Shown here piece by piece: positions 32,388-40,285 of a DNA stretch of 64,000 bases. The translations under genes and the position numbers were made by a program. Below the pieces are notes generated by a model, which worked only from the letters and a program-made list of their open reading frames with translations, had not been told where the DNA came from and did no database searches. The DNA is from Patulibacter sp040675535 (GTDB taxonomy: Bacteria; Actinomycetota; Thermoleophilia; Solirubrobacterales; Solirubrobacteraceae): assembly GCF_040675535.1 (NCBI RefSeq), contig NZ_JBFAPC010000005.1, forward strand, positions 1 through 64,000, given 5' to 3'. The number at the start of each line of letters is the position of its first letter. Positions within the stretch are counted from its first letter, which is position 1.

Positions 32388-32476
32388 GCGGCGGGTCCCG
32401 CGAGCTCGTCGCAACGCCCGGGGCGGCCGTCCTCACCGGCGGCTCGCCGCTCATGTGGCGCGCCGCTGCGCCGAAT

Positions 32477-32498
32477 GGTCACCGGTAGTTCACGAGTG
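32477..32498 (+). promoter_or_regulatory. PHO-box-like direct repeat before the phosphatase
   Basis: GGTCACCGGTA (32477-32487) and GTTCACGAGTG (32488-32498) are two adjoining 11-base units resembling the actinobacterial PhoP consensus G(T/G)TCACC. The second unit also forms the palindrome GTTCAC-GA-GTGAAC. The phosphatase ATG is 76 bases downstream. Confidence 0.5.
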
Positions 32499-32573
32499 AA
32501 CGACATCTTGGCAGGGGGTCGCGAAGCAGACTGCCGTCTCGTCATCGAGGTCCAAGAACAGGCGAGGAAGCAC

Positions 32574-34490
32574 ATGTCTTCAGGCAACAGGGTTTCGGGA
32601 ACGCCACCACGTCGCGCGACGCGCCGGGGCCGTCGCGCCGCCGCGGGCGCCACGCTGGTGGCGCTGGCCGCGACCGGGGCGATCGGCATCGGGTCGATCA
32701 CCGGTGCGCAGGCGGCGGGGTCCACCACGACGTCGGCGATCGTGCTCGGCGTCGGCGCCAACGCGTCGCAGCGCGTCGTGTCGTGGTACGCGTCGGACAA
32801 CGCGGCGCAGTCGGTGCAGGTCGTGCCGACCAGCCAGCTGGTCGCCGGCGAGTTCCCGGCGAACCCGACGTCCTACGCGGCGACGCTCACGGCCAACGCC
32901 GTCAACGGCGGGTTCAACGGGCACGCGACGCTCGACAGCCTCCAGGAGGACACCCAGTACTCCTACCGGGTCGGCACCGACGGGTCCTGGTCCCCGACGT
33001 ACACGTTCAAGACGCACAAGTTCTCCGGCAACTACGACTTCCTGTTCTTCGGCGACCCGCAGATCGGGTCGTCCGGCGACGTCGCCAAGGACGGCGCGGG
33101 CTGGCAGGACACCCTCGAGGTCGCGGCCGCCGCGAACCCGGACGTCGAGCTCTTCGAGTCCGGCGGCGACCAGGTCGAGACCGCGAACACCGAGACGCAG
33201 TGGAACGCGTTCTTCGCGTCCGACCGCCTCCGCCAGTACCCGTTCGCCCCGACCATCGGCAACCACGACGTCGGCGGCAAGGCCTACGAGCAGCACTTCT
33301 GGACGCCGAACACCGACCGCTCCGCGAACCTCTACCAGGGCAGCCCGGCCAGCCAGTCCGGCGGCGACTACTGGTACATCTTCAAGGGCGTCCTGTTCAT
33401 CCACCTGAACAGCAACGCGTACGCCAACGGCGCCGACGCCGCGCACATCAACTACGTCACGAGCGTGGTGCAGGCCCACAAGGCCGAGGCGAAGCACACC
33501 GTCCTCGTCTACCACCACTCGATCTACTCGCCGGCCGACCACGCCAACGACGGCGACAACAAGCAGCGCCGCCAGGACTTCCCGACGGCCTTCTCGAACC
33601 TGGGCGTCGACCTCGTCCTGCAGGGCCACGACCACAGCTACTCGCGCAGCTACGCGATCAAGAACGGCCAGAAGGCCAACCCGAACGAGCAGCCCGGCGC
33701 CGCCGAGGTCTCCGAGGGTCCCGGTGGCGTCATCTACGTCACGGCCAACTCCGCGTCGGGCTCGAAGTACTACGACCTGACCACGCCGGTCGCCGGCGAG
33801 TACGGGCCGGACCCGCTGGACCCGACGGGCAAGCGTCACTACGCGAACTCGGTCGAGAACCAGGAGCACGTCCGCACCTACGTGAAGGTGTCGGTGAAGG
33901 ACGACTCGCTCACCGTGCAGCAGGTCCGCAGCGGCACGTGCGCCGCGCCGAACGCCGCCGTGGAGCTCAAGAAGGTCCCGTGGTGCGGTCCCGACAGCGG
34001 CGCCGGCCCGGCCCAGCCGGTCGGCTCCGTCGTCGACAAGACGGTCATCTACCGCAACGCCGCCCCGGTCAACGGGTCGGTGCCGGCCACGCTGTCGCTG
34101 AAGCTCGACCAGGCGCCGACGTTCAGCCCCTTCGCGCCCGGCGTCGCCGCGGACTACGCCGCGTCGATGACGGCGAACGTCGTCTCGTCGGCCGGCGACG
34201 GCACCCTGTCGGTCGGTGACCCGAGCACCACCGCCACGGGCCGCCTGGTCAACGGCACCTACAGCCTGGCGCCGCTGCAGGTCAAGGCCAGCAGCCCGGG
34301 CGGAGCGGGCGGCGCGTTCGCGACCGTCCTCGGCTCGGCGTCGCCGACGCCGCTCCTGAACTACTCCGCGCCGGTCAGCAACGACCCGGTCACGGTGCAG
34401 TTCCAGCAGCACATCGGCGCGACCGACCCGCTGCGGACCGGGTCCTACAGCAAGACCCTGGTGTTCACCCTGTCGACGAACACGCCCTAG
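32574..34490 (+). CDS. Secreted purple-acid-phosphatase-like metallophosphoesterase
   Basis: This 638-residue exported protein has a signal peptide with Arg run and hydrophobic core (GATLVALAATGAIGIGSITG, cleavage after AQA). An N-terminal fibronectin-III-like domain (about 45-150) includes QRVVSWYASDNAAQS and TQYSYRVGTDGSWSP. The catalytic domain follows, with FFGDPQIG, ESGGDQVET, TIGNHDVGG, VYHHSIYSP and QGHDHSYSRSY covering the metal and phosphate ligands. A C-terminal Ig-like region (about 470-638) follows. It probably releases phosphate from organic esters outside the cell, which agrees with the PHO-box-like site upstream. ATG 32574 has GAGGAAG just upstream. Confidence 0.9.
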   Translation: MSSGNRVSGTPPRRATRRGRRAAAGATLVALAATGAIGIGSITGAQAAGSTTTSAIVLGVGANASQRVVSWYASDNAAQSVQVVPTSQLVAGEFPANPTSYAATLTANAVNGGFNGHATLDSLQEDTQYSYRVGTDGSWSPTYTFKTHKFSGNYDFLFFGDPQIGSSGDVAKDGAGWQDTLEVAAAANPDVELFESGGDQVETANTETQWNAFFASDRLRQYPFAPTIGNHDVGGKAYEQHFWTPNTDRSANLYQGSPASQSGGDYWYIFKGVLFIHLNSNAYANGADAAHINYVTSVVQAHKAEAKHTVLVYHHSIYSPADHANDGDNKQRRQDFPTAFSNLGVDLVLQGHDHSYSRSYAIKNGQKANPNEQPGAAEVSEGPGGVIYVTANSASGSKYYDLTTPVAGEYGPDPLDPTGKRHYANSVENQEHVRTYVKVSVKDDSLTVQQVRSGTCAAPNAAVELKKVPWCGPDSGAGPAQPVGSVVDKTVIYRNAAPVNGSVPATLSLKLDQAPTFSPFAPGVAADYAASMTANVVSSAGDGTLSVGDPSTTATGRLVNGTYSLAPLQVKASSPGGAGGAFATVLGSASPTPLLNYSAPVSNDPVTVQFQQHIGATDPLRTGSYSKTLVFTLSTNTP

Positions 34491-34517
34491 CCGCCGCGAA
34501 CACGGCACCGCAGGACA

Positions 34518-34551
34518 CCGGTGGTGGGCGCTTCGCGGCGCCCACCACCGG
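34518..34551 (+). terminator. Strong 14-base-pair hairpin after the phosphatase gene
   Basis: CCGGTGGTGGGCGC (34518-34531), loop TTCGCG, GCGCCCACCACCGG (34538-34551): a perfect stem 28 bases after the stop. It separates the phosphatase from the surface-protein operon starting at 34580. Confidence 0.75.
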
Positions 34552-34579
34552 GCCGGGGACCGAGGAGAGAGCACCCCTG

Positions 34580-35623
34580 ATGACGATGACGTTGCACCCG
34601 ACCACCCTTCGCCCGGCGCCCGCGCCGCGACCACGCTCCAGCGTGCTGGCGGTCGTGATGCTCTGTGCGGTGGTGTTGAGCGGCGCGGCCGCCCGCCCGG
34701 CGTTCGCCGCGGACGACGGCGTCCGCTGGACGGTGAAGGCCGCCGCCAACGGGTTCGGCGCCGGCCGCACGGACTACGCCTACACGCTGAGCCCCGGCGG
34801 ACGACTCGACGATGCCGTCGAGATCACCAACCAGGGCACCACCGCGCTGCGCCTCGCGATCGGCACCGCCGACGCCACGACCAGCCGCGCCGGCCGCCTC
34901 GCCCTCGTTCCCCGTGGCCCGCGGTCGAAGGACGTCTCCACCTGGGTGCGGTTCGAGCGCGACGAGGTGTCGGTCCCGCCCGACGGGGCCGTCACGGTGC
35001 CGTTCACGGTCTCGCCGCCGAAGGACGCGTCGGCCGGCGACCACGTGGGCGGGATCGTCGCCACGCTCGCGGGCTCCGCCCCGGCCGGCGGGGCCGCTGC
35101 CCCGCGAGGCCCCGGGCTGCCGATCCGCCTGCGCGTCTCGGGAGCGCTGAAGCCGAGCCTCGCGGTCGAGGCCCTGAAGACGCACTACTCCGGGACGGCG
35201 AACCCCGTCGGGGCGGGCGACGCGCGCGTGACGTACAGGATCCGCAACACGGGGAACACGATCCTCTCGGCCCGCCAGTCCGTCTCGGCGTCCGGGCCCT
35301 TCGGCAGCTGGTCGCGCCGCGCCGCGCCGATCGCCGACTCCCCGCCGCTCCTCCCGGGCGGCACCTGGCAGGTCTCGGCGTCGCTGCACGACGTGGCCCC
35401 CGCGTTCCGGCAGAGCGCGACCGTCAGGCTCGTCCCGCTCCTCGCCGACGTGGCCGGCTCGGTCGCCCCGCTGGCCGCCACGACCGCGACGGCGCACGCC
35501 GTCGCCGTCCCGTGGACCCTGCTGCTCGTGGTGGTCGTCGTGGCGGGCGCCGTCGTCGCGGTGCTCCGCCGACACCGTCGCGCCACCGCGCCGCGGCCCG
35601 CCGCCGACGGAGCGGTCGCATGA
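34580..35623 (+). CDS. Exported DUF916-like protein with C-terminal membrane anchor
   Basis: This 347-residue protein has a signal peptide (SVLAVVMLCAVVLSGAAARP) and a first Ig-like domain, about 45-180: YAYTLSPGGRLDDAVEITNQ and VSVPPDGAVTVPFTVSPPKD, the pattern of the DUF916/WxL-type peptidoglycan-binding domain. A second domain with TYRIRNTGNTILSARQSVS follows, then one membrane helix (WTLLLVVVVVAGAVVAVL) with a short Arg-rich tail. In WxL systems such proteins tie a complex to membrane and wall; here that role is inferred. It is first gene of a four-gene operon with overlapping starts and stops. Confidence 0.75.
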   Translation: MTMTLHPTTLRPAPAPRPRSSVLAVVMLCAVVLSGAAARPAFAADDGVRWTVKAAANGFGAGRTDYAYTLSPGGRLDDAVEITNQGTTALRLAIGTADATTSRAGRLALVPRGPRSKDVSTWVRFERDEVSVPPDGAVTVPFTVSPPKDASAGDHVGGIVATLAGSAPAGGAAAPRGPGLPIRLRVSGALKPSLAVEALKTHYSGTANPVGAGDARVTYRIRNTGNTILSARQSVSASGPFGSWSRRAAPIADSPPLLPGGTWQVSASLHDVAPAFRQSATVRLVPLLADVAGSVAPLAATTATAHAVAVPWTLLLVVVVVAGAVVAVLRRHRRATAPRPAADGAVA

Positions 35624-36669
35624 TCCGGGTCGACCGCGCGCCGCTCCGGCGCCGCTGCCTGCAGGGCGCGGTCCCGCTGCTCGCCGGGCTCGCGCTCGGC
35701 GGGACGGCCTCCTCCGCGTCCGCCGCGGTGGCCGACACCGAGGCGCCTCGCGGCGCCGTGGGCGGCGTCGTCAGCCCGGCCTCCGGCACCTTGCCGCTGA
35801 CGGTCCGGGCCACGGACGCGGGCGTCGGTCTCGCCCGCGTGGAGGCGACCATCGACGGCACCGTCGTCGCGTCGACCGCCCTCGGCGGGGCCGGGTGCCA
35901 GGTCCTCCCGCCGGCGGCCCCCGCGATCGCCCCGCCGCTCGGCGGCTGCCCGGCGGAGGTCGCGGACCTCACGCTGCCGGTCCCCACGACGGCGTTCGCG
36001 GACGGCCCGCACCGGCTCCAGGTGACGGTGACCGACGCGGCCGGCAACGGCGCGACCCTCGTCGACCAGGCGTTGCAGATCGACAACACGCCGCGCAGCC
36101 AGCAGACCTCGGCGCAGCTCACGCTCAGCAGCGGCGGGACGCCCGACGCCCCGGGCGGGTCGACGTCCCCGCCGGACGGATCGGCGCTCGGGCCCGCCGG
36201 CAGCGGCGGCACCGGCGGCGCCGGGACCCCGCCTCCCGGTCGCCGGCCGGCCTGCGCGGCCCCGCGGCTCTCCGTGTTCCTGAGGACGAAGCCGCTGCGG
36301 ACGACCAAGGGCGGCGCCCCGGTCGTGCGCCGCAACGTGCACTACCGCTACACCGGGACCCTGACCTGCGCGGTCGGCACCCGGCGCGTGCGCGCGCCGG
36401 CCGGCCTGCGGGTCGCCCTGTTCAGCATCGTCGGCAAGCGGACCGTCCGCAAGCACGGGGTCACGACGCGGTCCAAGGGCTCGCTGTCCGCCGCCCTGGC
36501 CTACCCGAGCTCCCGCGTCGTCCTGTTCCGCTACACGTCCGGCGACGGCACCCGGGCCCGCGTCCGCATCCGGATCGCCGTCGCGCGGCCCGCGAAGCAC
36601 CGCGCGAAGACGCAGCCGGCGAAGAAGCGCCCCGCCACGAAGCGCTCCGCGGCCGAGGCGGTGCGCTGA
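35620..36669 (+). CDS. Exported Ig-like protein with Gly/Pro linker
   Basis: This 349-residue protein starts with ATGA overlap to the previous gene. It has a signal peptide (CLQGAVPLLAGLALGGTASS, cleavage after ASA), an Ig-like domain (about 35-150, TLPLTVRATDAGVGLARVEA and HRLQVTVTDAAGNGATLVDQ), a Gly/Pro/Ser linker (about 165-205), and a C-terminal beta-rich domain with LRTTKGGAPVVRRNVHYRY. It ends in a Lys/Arg/Ala tail. Two Cys in each domain could form disulfides. It is probably a wall-associated or extracellular structural protein; I recognise no named family. Confidence 0.7.
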   Translation: MIRVDRAPLRRRCLQGAVPLLAGLALGGTASSASAAVADTEAPRGAVGGVVSPASGTLPLTVRATDAGVGLARVEATIDGTVVASTALGGAGCQVLPPAAPAIAPPLGGCPAEVADLTLPVPTTAFADGPHRLQVTVTDAAGNGATLVDQALQIDNTPRSQQTSAQLTLSSGGTPDAPGGSTSPPDGSALGPAGSGGTGGAGTPPPGRRPACAAPRLSVFLRTKPLRTTKGGAPVVRRNVHYRYTGTLTCAVGTRRVRAPAGLRVALFSIVGKRTVRKHGVTTRSKGSLSAALAYPSSRVVLFRYTSGDGTRARVRIRIAVARPAKHRAKTQPAKKRPATKRSAAEAVR

Positions 36670-37064
36670 TGCGCACGCTCCTGACGGGCCTCGCGGCGCT
36701 GGGTGCGACGGCGGTCCTCGCCGCCGGATCGTCGGCCGCGGACGCCCCGGACGGCGGCGGCGCGCAGGTCGGCGGCTCGGTGCTCAGCACCCTGTCGCTC
36801 GACCTCACGCAGACCGGCTCGACCGTGCGCGTCGTCTCGACGTCGACCGAGCCCGGCTCCGGCCTGAGCGTGACGTCCTTCGACGGCCGCTCCGGGCTGC
36901 GCGCCAAGGTCGGCGGCCGGTACGCCCTCCTGGAGCCGGCGTTCGGACTCCGGCTCGTGACGTGGGACGGCATCCGTTCCGGCCAGGCCACGACGCTGCA
37001 TCTGAAGTCCGGCTCCAGCAAGCCGGCGACCGTCCTGGTCACCCTCTCAGCACCCACCCCGTGA
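36669..37064 (+). CDS. Small exported protein of the surface operon
   Basis: This 131-residue protein starts in a TGATG overlap with the previous gene. It has a signal peptide (LLTGLAALGATAVLAAGSSA). The mature part is beta-rich and ends with FGLRLVTWDGIRSGQATTLH and ATVLVTLSAPTP. Size and place resemble the small WxL-domain partner in Gram-positive surface clusters, but only a single TW motif is seen, so this is a weak analogy. Confidence 0.65.
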   Translation: MRTLLTGLAALGATAVLAAGSSAADAPDGGGAQVGGSVLSTLSLDLTQTGSTVRVVSTSTEPGSGLSVTSFDGRSGLRAKVGGRYALLEPAFGLRLVTWDGIRSGQATTLHLKSGSSKPATVLVTLSAPTP

Positions 37065-37087
37065 CGACCCCATCCCCTGAGCTGCCC

Positions 37088-37846
37088 ATGAACCGCCTCC
37101 TCCTCACCGCCGCCGTCGCCGCGTCCGCCGCCGCGATGGCCCCGGCCGCCGCGAACGCCGCCGGCGGAGCCCTCTCCGTCAGCCCGGCGATCGTCGAGCA
37201 CACCGCCGCGCGCGGCGCGACGACCCCCGTCACGGTCGTCAACAGCACGAACGCACCGCTGAAGATCACCGTCACCCCGCGGCCGTGGGCGCAGTCGCGC
37301 AGCACCGGCGCGGTGGTCCCCGACCGCCACCGCACGCTGCTCTCGCGGCTGAAGGTGAGCGCCCGCACGTTCACGCTGGCGCCCGGCGGCCGGCGGACCG
37401 TGACGGTGACGGTCAGGAGCGTCCCGAAGTCCGGGTCGATCTACGGCGCGGTCGAGACCGTGGGGCTCCCGACCGGCAAGGCGAAGAAGCGCGGCATCAC
37501 CGCCGCCTACCGCCTGATCGGCAGCCTCCGGCTGAACCCGGCGGCGTCCCGGCGCCACCTCACCGTGCACGCCTCGTCGCTGCGACGCAAGGGCAGCGCG
37601 CTCCGGCTGCCGGTGAAGAACACGGGCAACACGATCGGCGCGGTCACGGGCGACGTGCGCATCACGGGCGCCCGCGGCACCCGCGCGGCCACGGTCCGCG
37701 CCACCTCGATCGTCCCGGGCGCGACGGTCGACCTGCCCCTGGGCTCGACGACGGGGCTCCCGAAGGGCACCTACACCGTGAGCGTCGTCCTCGTGAAGCA
37801 GGGCCGGACGGTCCTGCGCTCCAAGCGGACGCTGCGCGTGCGGTAG
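37088..37846 (+). CDS. Exported DUF916-like protein without membrane anchor
   Basis: This 252-residue protein has a signal peptide (LLTAAVAASAAAMAPAAANA). Two Ig-like domains follow the plan of the first gene in the operon: ALSVSPAIVEHTAARGATTP to TFTLAPGGRRTVTVTVRSVP, then PVKNTGNTIGAVTGDVRITG, which parallels IRNTGNTILSARQSVS in that protein. It lacks the C-terminal helix and ends in a basic beta strand. The ATG lies 24 bases after the previous stop. It is likely the soluble or wall-bound partner of the anchored paralogue. Confidence 0.75.
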   Translation: MNRLLLTAAVAASAAAMAPAAANAAGGALSVSPAIVEHTAARGATTPVTVVNSTNAPLKITVTPRPWAQSRSTGAVVPDRHRTLLSRLKVSARTFTLAPGGRRTVTVTVRSVPKSGSIYGAVETVGLPTGKAKKRGITAAYRLIGSLRLNPAASRRHLTVHASSLRRKGSALRLPVKNTGNTIGAVTGDVRITGARGTRAATVRATSIVPGATVDLPLGSTTGLPKGTYTVSVVLVKQGRTVLRSKRTLRVR

Positions 37847-37863
37847 GCGTCTTGGCCGACGCC
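37846..37863 (+). terminator. Short hairpin ending the surface operon
   Basis: GGCGTC, loop TTGGCC, GACGCC directly at the stop codon of the last gene. Confidence 0.4.
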
Positions 37864-37899
37864 CCGCGGCCGCCGGATCGGGCCCCGCGCGCGGGGGAG

Positions 37900-38059
37900 C
37901 GGCAGATCGCGCGGACGTGCCCGCCGCGGCGGCGGCTCGGAGTCCGGCCCGACCGCGAGCGATCAGCGCGCGGCGGTGGCCGTCGCTCGCGAGCCGCCGT
38001 GCGATCGCGCGGCCGAGACCGGCCGATGCTCCGGTGATGACGACGGTCCGCGTGGGCAT
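37900..38059 (-). pseudogene. N-terminal fragment of an SDR gene
   Basis: ATG 38059 opens MPTRTVVITGASAGLGRAIA then RRLASDGHRRALIARG, the Rossmann start of a classical short-chain dehydrogenase. After about 45 codons the frame becomes low-complexity and no catalytic Tyr-Lys follows, so only the 5' end survives. Confidence 0.6.
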
Positions 38060-38157
38060 GAAGGGCCGACTGCCCACCGGAGCACCGGCCGAAGCCAGGG
38101 GCCGTCAGGCGTGCCCCGGTCCGGGGCGCCCCTCCCAGGCTCCCCGGACCCGGGGCG

Positions 38158-38706
38158 CTACGCGGCCGCGCCCGCCGGCTCCGGCGAACCTCCGCGCGGC
38201 GCGCGAGCCGGCGCGCCCGCGTCCTCGCCGCCGGAGTCGTCGTGGCCGCCGTCGATCGTGCGCGGCGTGCTTCCGACCTGGATCGACACCCGGCGCGGAC
38301 GCGCCTTCGCCGGCTTCGGCACCTCGATCTCGAGGACCCCGCGGTCGAACGACGCGGTGATGCCCTCGGGGTCCACGCCCTCGGGCAGGGTCAGGCGCCG
38401 CTCGAACGTGCCGTATCCGCGCTCGGACCGCACGGTCTCCGCGCCGTCGCGACGGCTCCGCACCCGGGCGCCGCTGAGGGTCAGGACGTCGCCCTCGACG
38501 TCGATCGCCACGTCGTCCGCCGCGACGCCGGGCAGGTCGGCGACGAGCAGGAACGACTCGTCCATCTCCTCCAGGTCCACCGGCGGGATCCAGCGGGCCG
38601 TGCTGGTGCTCGAGGCGCTCGGGCCGACGAACGACGCGAACACCCGGTTGACGTCCTGCTGAAGCGAAGCGACGTCGCGCGCGGGCTCCCAACGAACGAT
38701 GGCCAT
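38158..38706 (-). CDS. Hsp20/alpha-crystallin small heat shock protein
   Basis: This 182-residue protein has the alpha-crystallin domain at about 40-135: WIPPVDLEEMDESFLLVADL, PGVAADDVAIDVEGDVLTLS, SERGYGTFERRLTLPEGVD and the signature GVLEIEVPKP. The C-terminal 45 residues are Gly/Asp-rich and longer than usual. It holds unfolding proteins under stress. GGAGG stands 8 bases before the ATG, and TTGACA with a TACCGT-like -10 lies about 50-75 bases upstream, so a housekeeping-type promoter is likely; no HspR inverted repeat was found. Confidence 0.92.
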   Translation of the reverse strand: MAIVRWEPARDVASLQQDVNRVFASFVGPSASSTSTARWIPPVDLEEMDESFLLVADLPGVAADDVAIDVEGDVLTLSGARVRSRRDGAETVRSERGYGTFERRLTLPEGVDPEGITASFDRGVLEIEVPKPAKARPRRVSIQVGSTPRTIDGGHDDSGGEDAGAPARAPRGGSPEPAGAAA

Positions 38707-38935
38707 GACTCAAACCTCCGTAGTTCGAAGAACAGTTCGTGCAACAGCAACGGTAGAAATCTCAGTCGCTCCGTGTCAAGCCTTGATCGGCCGTCGCGCG
38801 ATCGGACATCCGTTGACCGGTCCGAGTCCGGCCCCGCACGTGGACCAGCGTGCCGGGCCGGAGGGCCGCGGAGCGTCGCATGACGCCAGACGATCGCGGG
38901 TGGTGCCCAGGCGGCCGCGGGACCATGATCGTCCC

Positions 38936-40285
38936 ATGCCGTCGATCACCAGCGACACCGACGCCTCGGAGCTCGCGATCCTGCGCCACGGGGAGCGGAT
39001 CGCCGCCGCCCTTCCGCGGAGGAGCCACGCACCGAAGGCGATCGTGGAGCGGCGCGTCATGGGCGCCATGATGGACGACGAGGAGCTGCGTGCGGCCGTC
39101 TTTCGCTTCGTGGACGTCCGGCCCGCCTGCCGGACGCGCGCGGACCTCGCGGACCATCTCGCCGAGCTGCTCGACGCCGCCCAGGGGTCGCGCCTCGCGG
39201 GTCTCGGCGCGGGCCTCGCCGGTCGATCGCCGACGCGGACGGCGACGGCGGCCGTCGCGGCCGCGGGCGTCCGGCAGATGGCGCACCGCTTCATCATCGG
39301 GGCCGACGCGACCGCCGCGCTACCCGGCATCGGCGCGCTCTGGGACGGCGGAGCATCCGCGACCGTCGACCTCCTGGGGGAAACGACCGTGACGGAGGCG
39401 GAGGCCGAGTCCTACGCCCGGCGCTGCGAGAGCACGCTCCGTGCGCTCGACGGCGCCGCGCGATCGTGGCCGGCCCGTCCGCGGCTGGAGCACGACGCCG
39501 GAGGTGCCATCCCGCGCGTCAACCTCTCCGTGAAGGTGTCGGCCCTGACACCCGCGATCCGCGCGCACGCCCCCCACCGGGGCGTCCGGGGCGCCGAGGA
39601 ACGCCTTCGGCGGTTGCTGCGTGTCGCCCGCGACGTCGGGGCGCACGTCCACGTCGACATGGAGTCGCTCGACACGCGCGAGTCGATCACCGACCTGCTC
39701 CTGGCCCTGCTGTCCGAGGACGAGTTCGCGGACGGGCCCAGCGCGGGCATCGTCCTGCAGGCGTACTTGACGGAGTCGCCGGCCCATCTGGACCGGCTCC
39801 TCGACTGGGTCGGACGAGTCCCGCGGACCGTGCCGTTCACGGTCCGCCTGGTCAAGGGCGCCTACTGGGACCACGAGGTGATCCAGGCCACCCAGCACGG
39901 GTGGCCGGTCCCCGTGTTCCAGGACCGCCGGGCCTGCGATCGCAACTTCGAGACACTGACCCGACGCCTCGTCGACGCGTCGACCTCCGGTCGCGTCCGC
40001 GCGGCGATCGCGTCCCACAACCTGCGCTCGATCGCCCACGCGGTCAGCTACGCGGAGCGCCGTTCCGCGGACATCGAGCTGCAGGTCCTGCGCGGGCTGG
40101 GCGACGACACGATGCGGGCGCTCGTGAGGACCGGGCACCGCGTGCGCTGCTACTGCCCGGTCGGCGACCTCGTCGCCGGCATGGCCTATCTCGTCCGCCG
40201 CCTGCTCGAGAACACCAGCAACGACTCGTTCCTCGGTGCCCAGGCCAAGGGCGCCGACACCCACACCCTCCTGGAGACGCCATGA
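38936..40285 (+). CDS. Proline dehydrogenase
   Basis: This 449-residue FAD enzyme of the PutA proline dehydrogenase family has VNLSVKVSALTP, HVHVDMESLDTRE, FTVRLVKGAYWDHE, AIASHNLRSIAHAV and the C-terminal RCYCPVGDLVAGMAYLVRRL-LENT signature. It oxidises proline to 1-pyrroline-5-carboxylate and passes electrons to the quinone pool. The stop overlaps the start of the P5C dehydrogenase gene (ATGA), so the two-gene form replaces the fused PutA of many bacteria. The ATG at 38936 has no clear ribosome site. Confidence 0.92.
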   Translation: MPSITSDTDASELAILRHGERIAAALPRRSHAPKAIVERRVMGAMMDDEELRAAVFRFVDVRPACRTRADLADHLAELLDAAQGSRLAGLGAGLAGRSPTRTATAAVAAAGVRQMAHRFIIGADATAALPGIGALWDGGASATVDLLGETTVTEAEAESYARRCESTLRALDGAARSWPARPRLEHDAGGAIPRVNLSVKVSALTPAIRAHAPHRGVRGAEERLRRLLRVARDVGAHVHVDMESLDTRESITDLLLALLSEDEFADGPSAGIVLQAYLTESPAHLDRLLDWVGRVPRTVPFTVRLVKGAYWDHEVIQATQHGWPVPVFQDRRACDRNFETLTRRLVDASTSGRVRAAIASHNLRSIAHAVSYAERRSADIELQVLRGLGDDTMRALVRTGHRVRCYCPVGDLVAGMAYLVRRLLENTSNDSFLGAQAKGADTHTLLETP

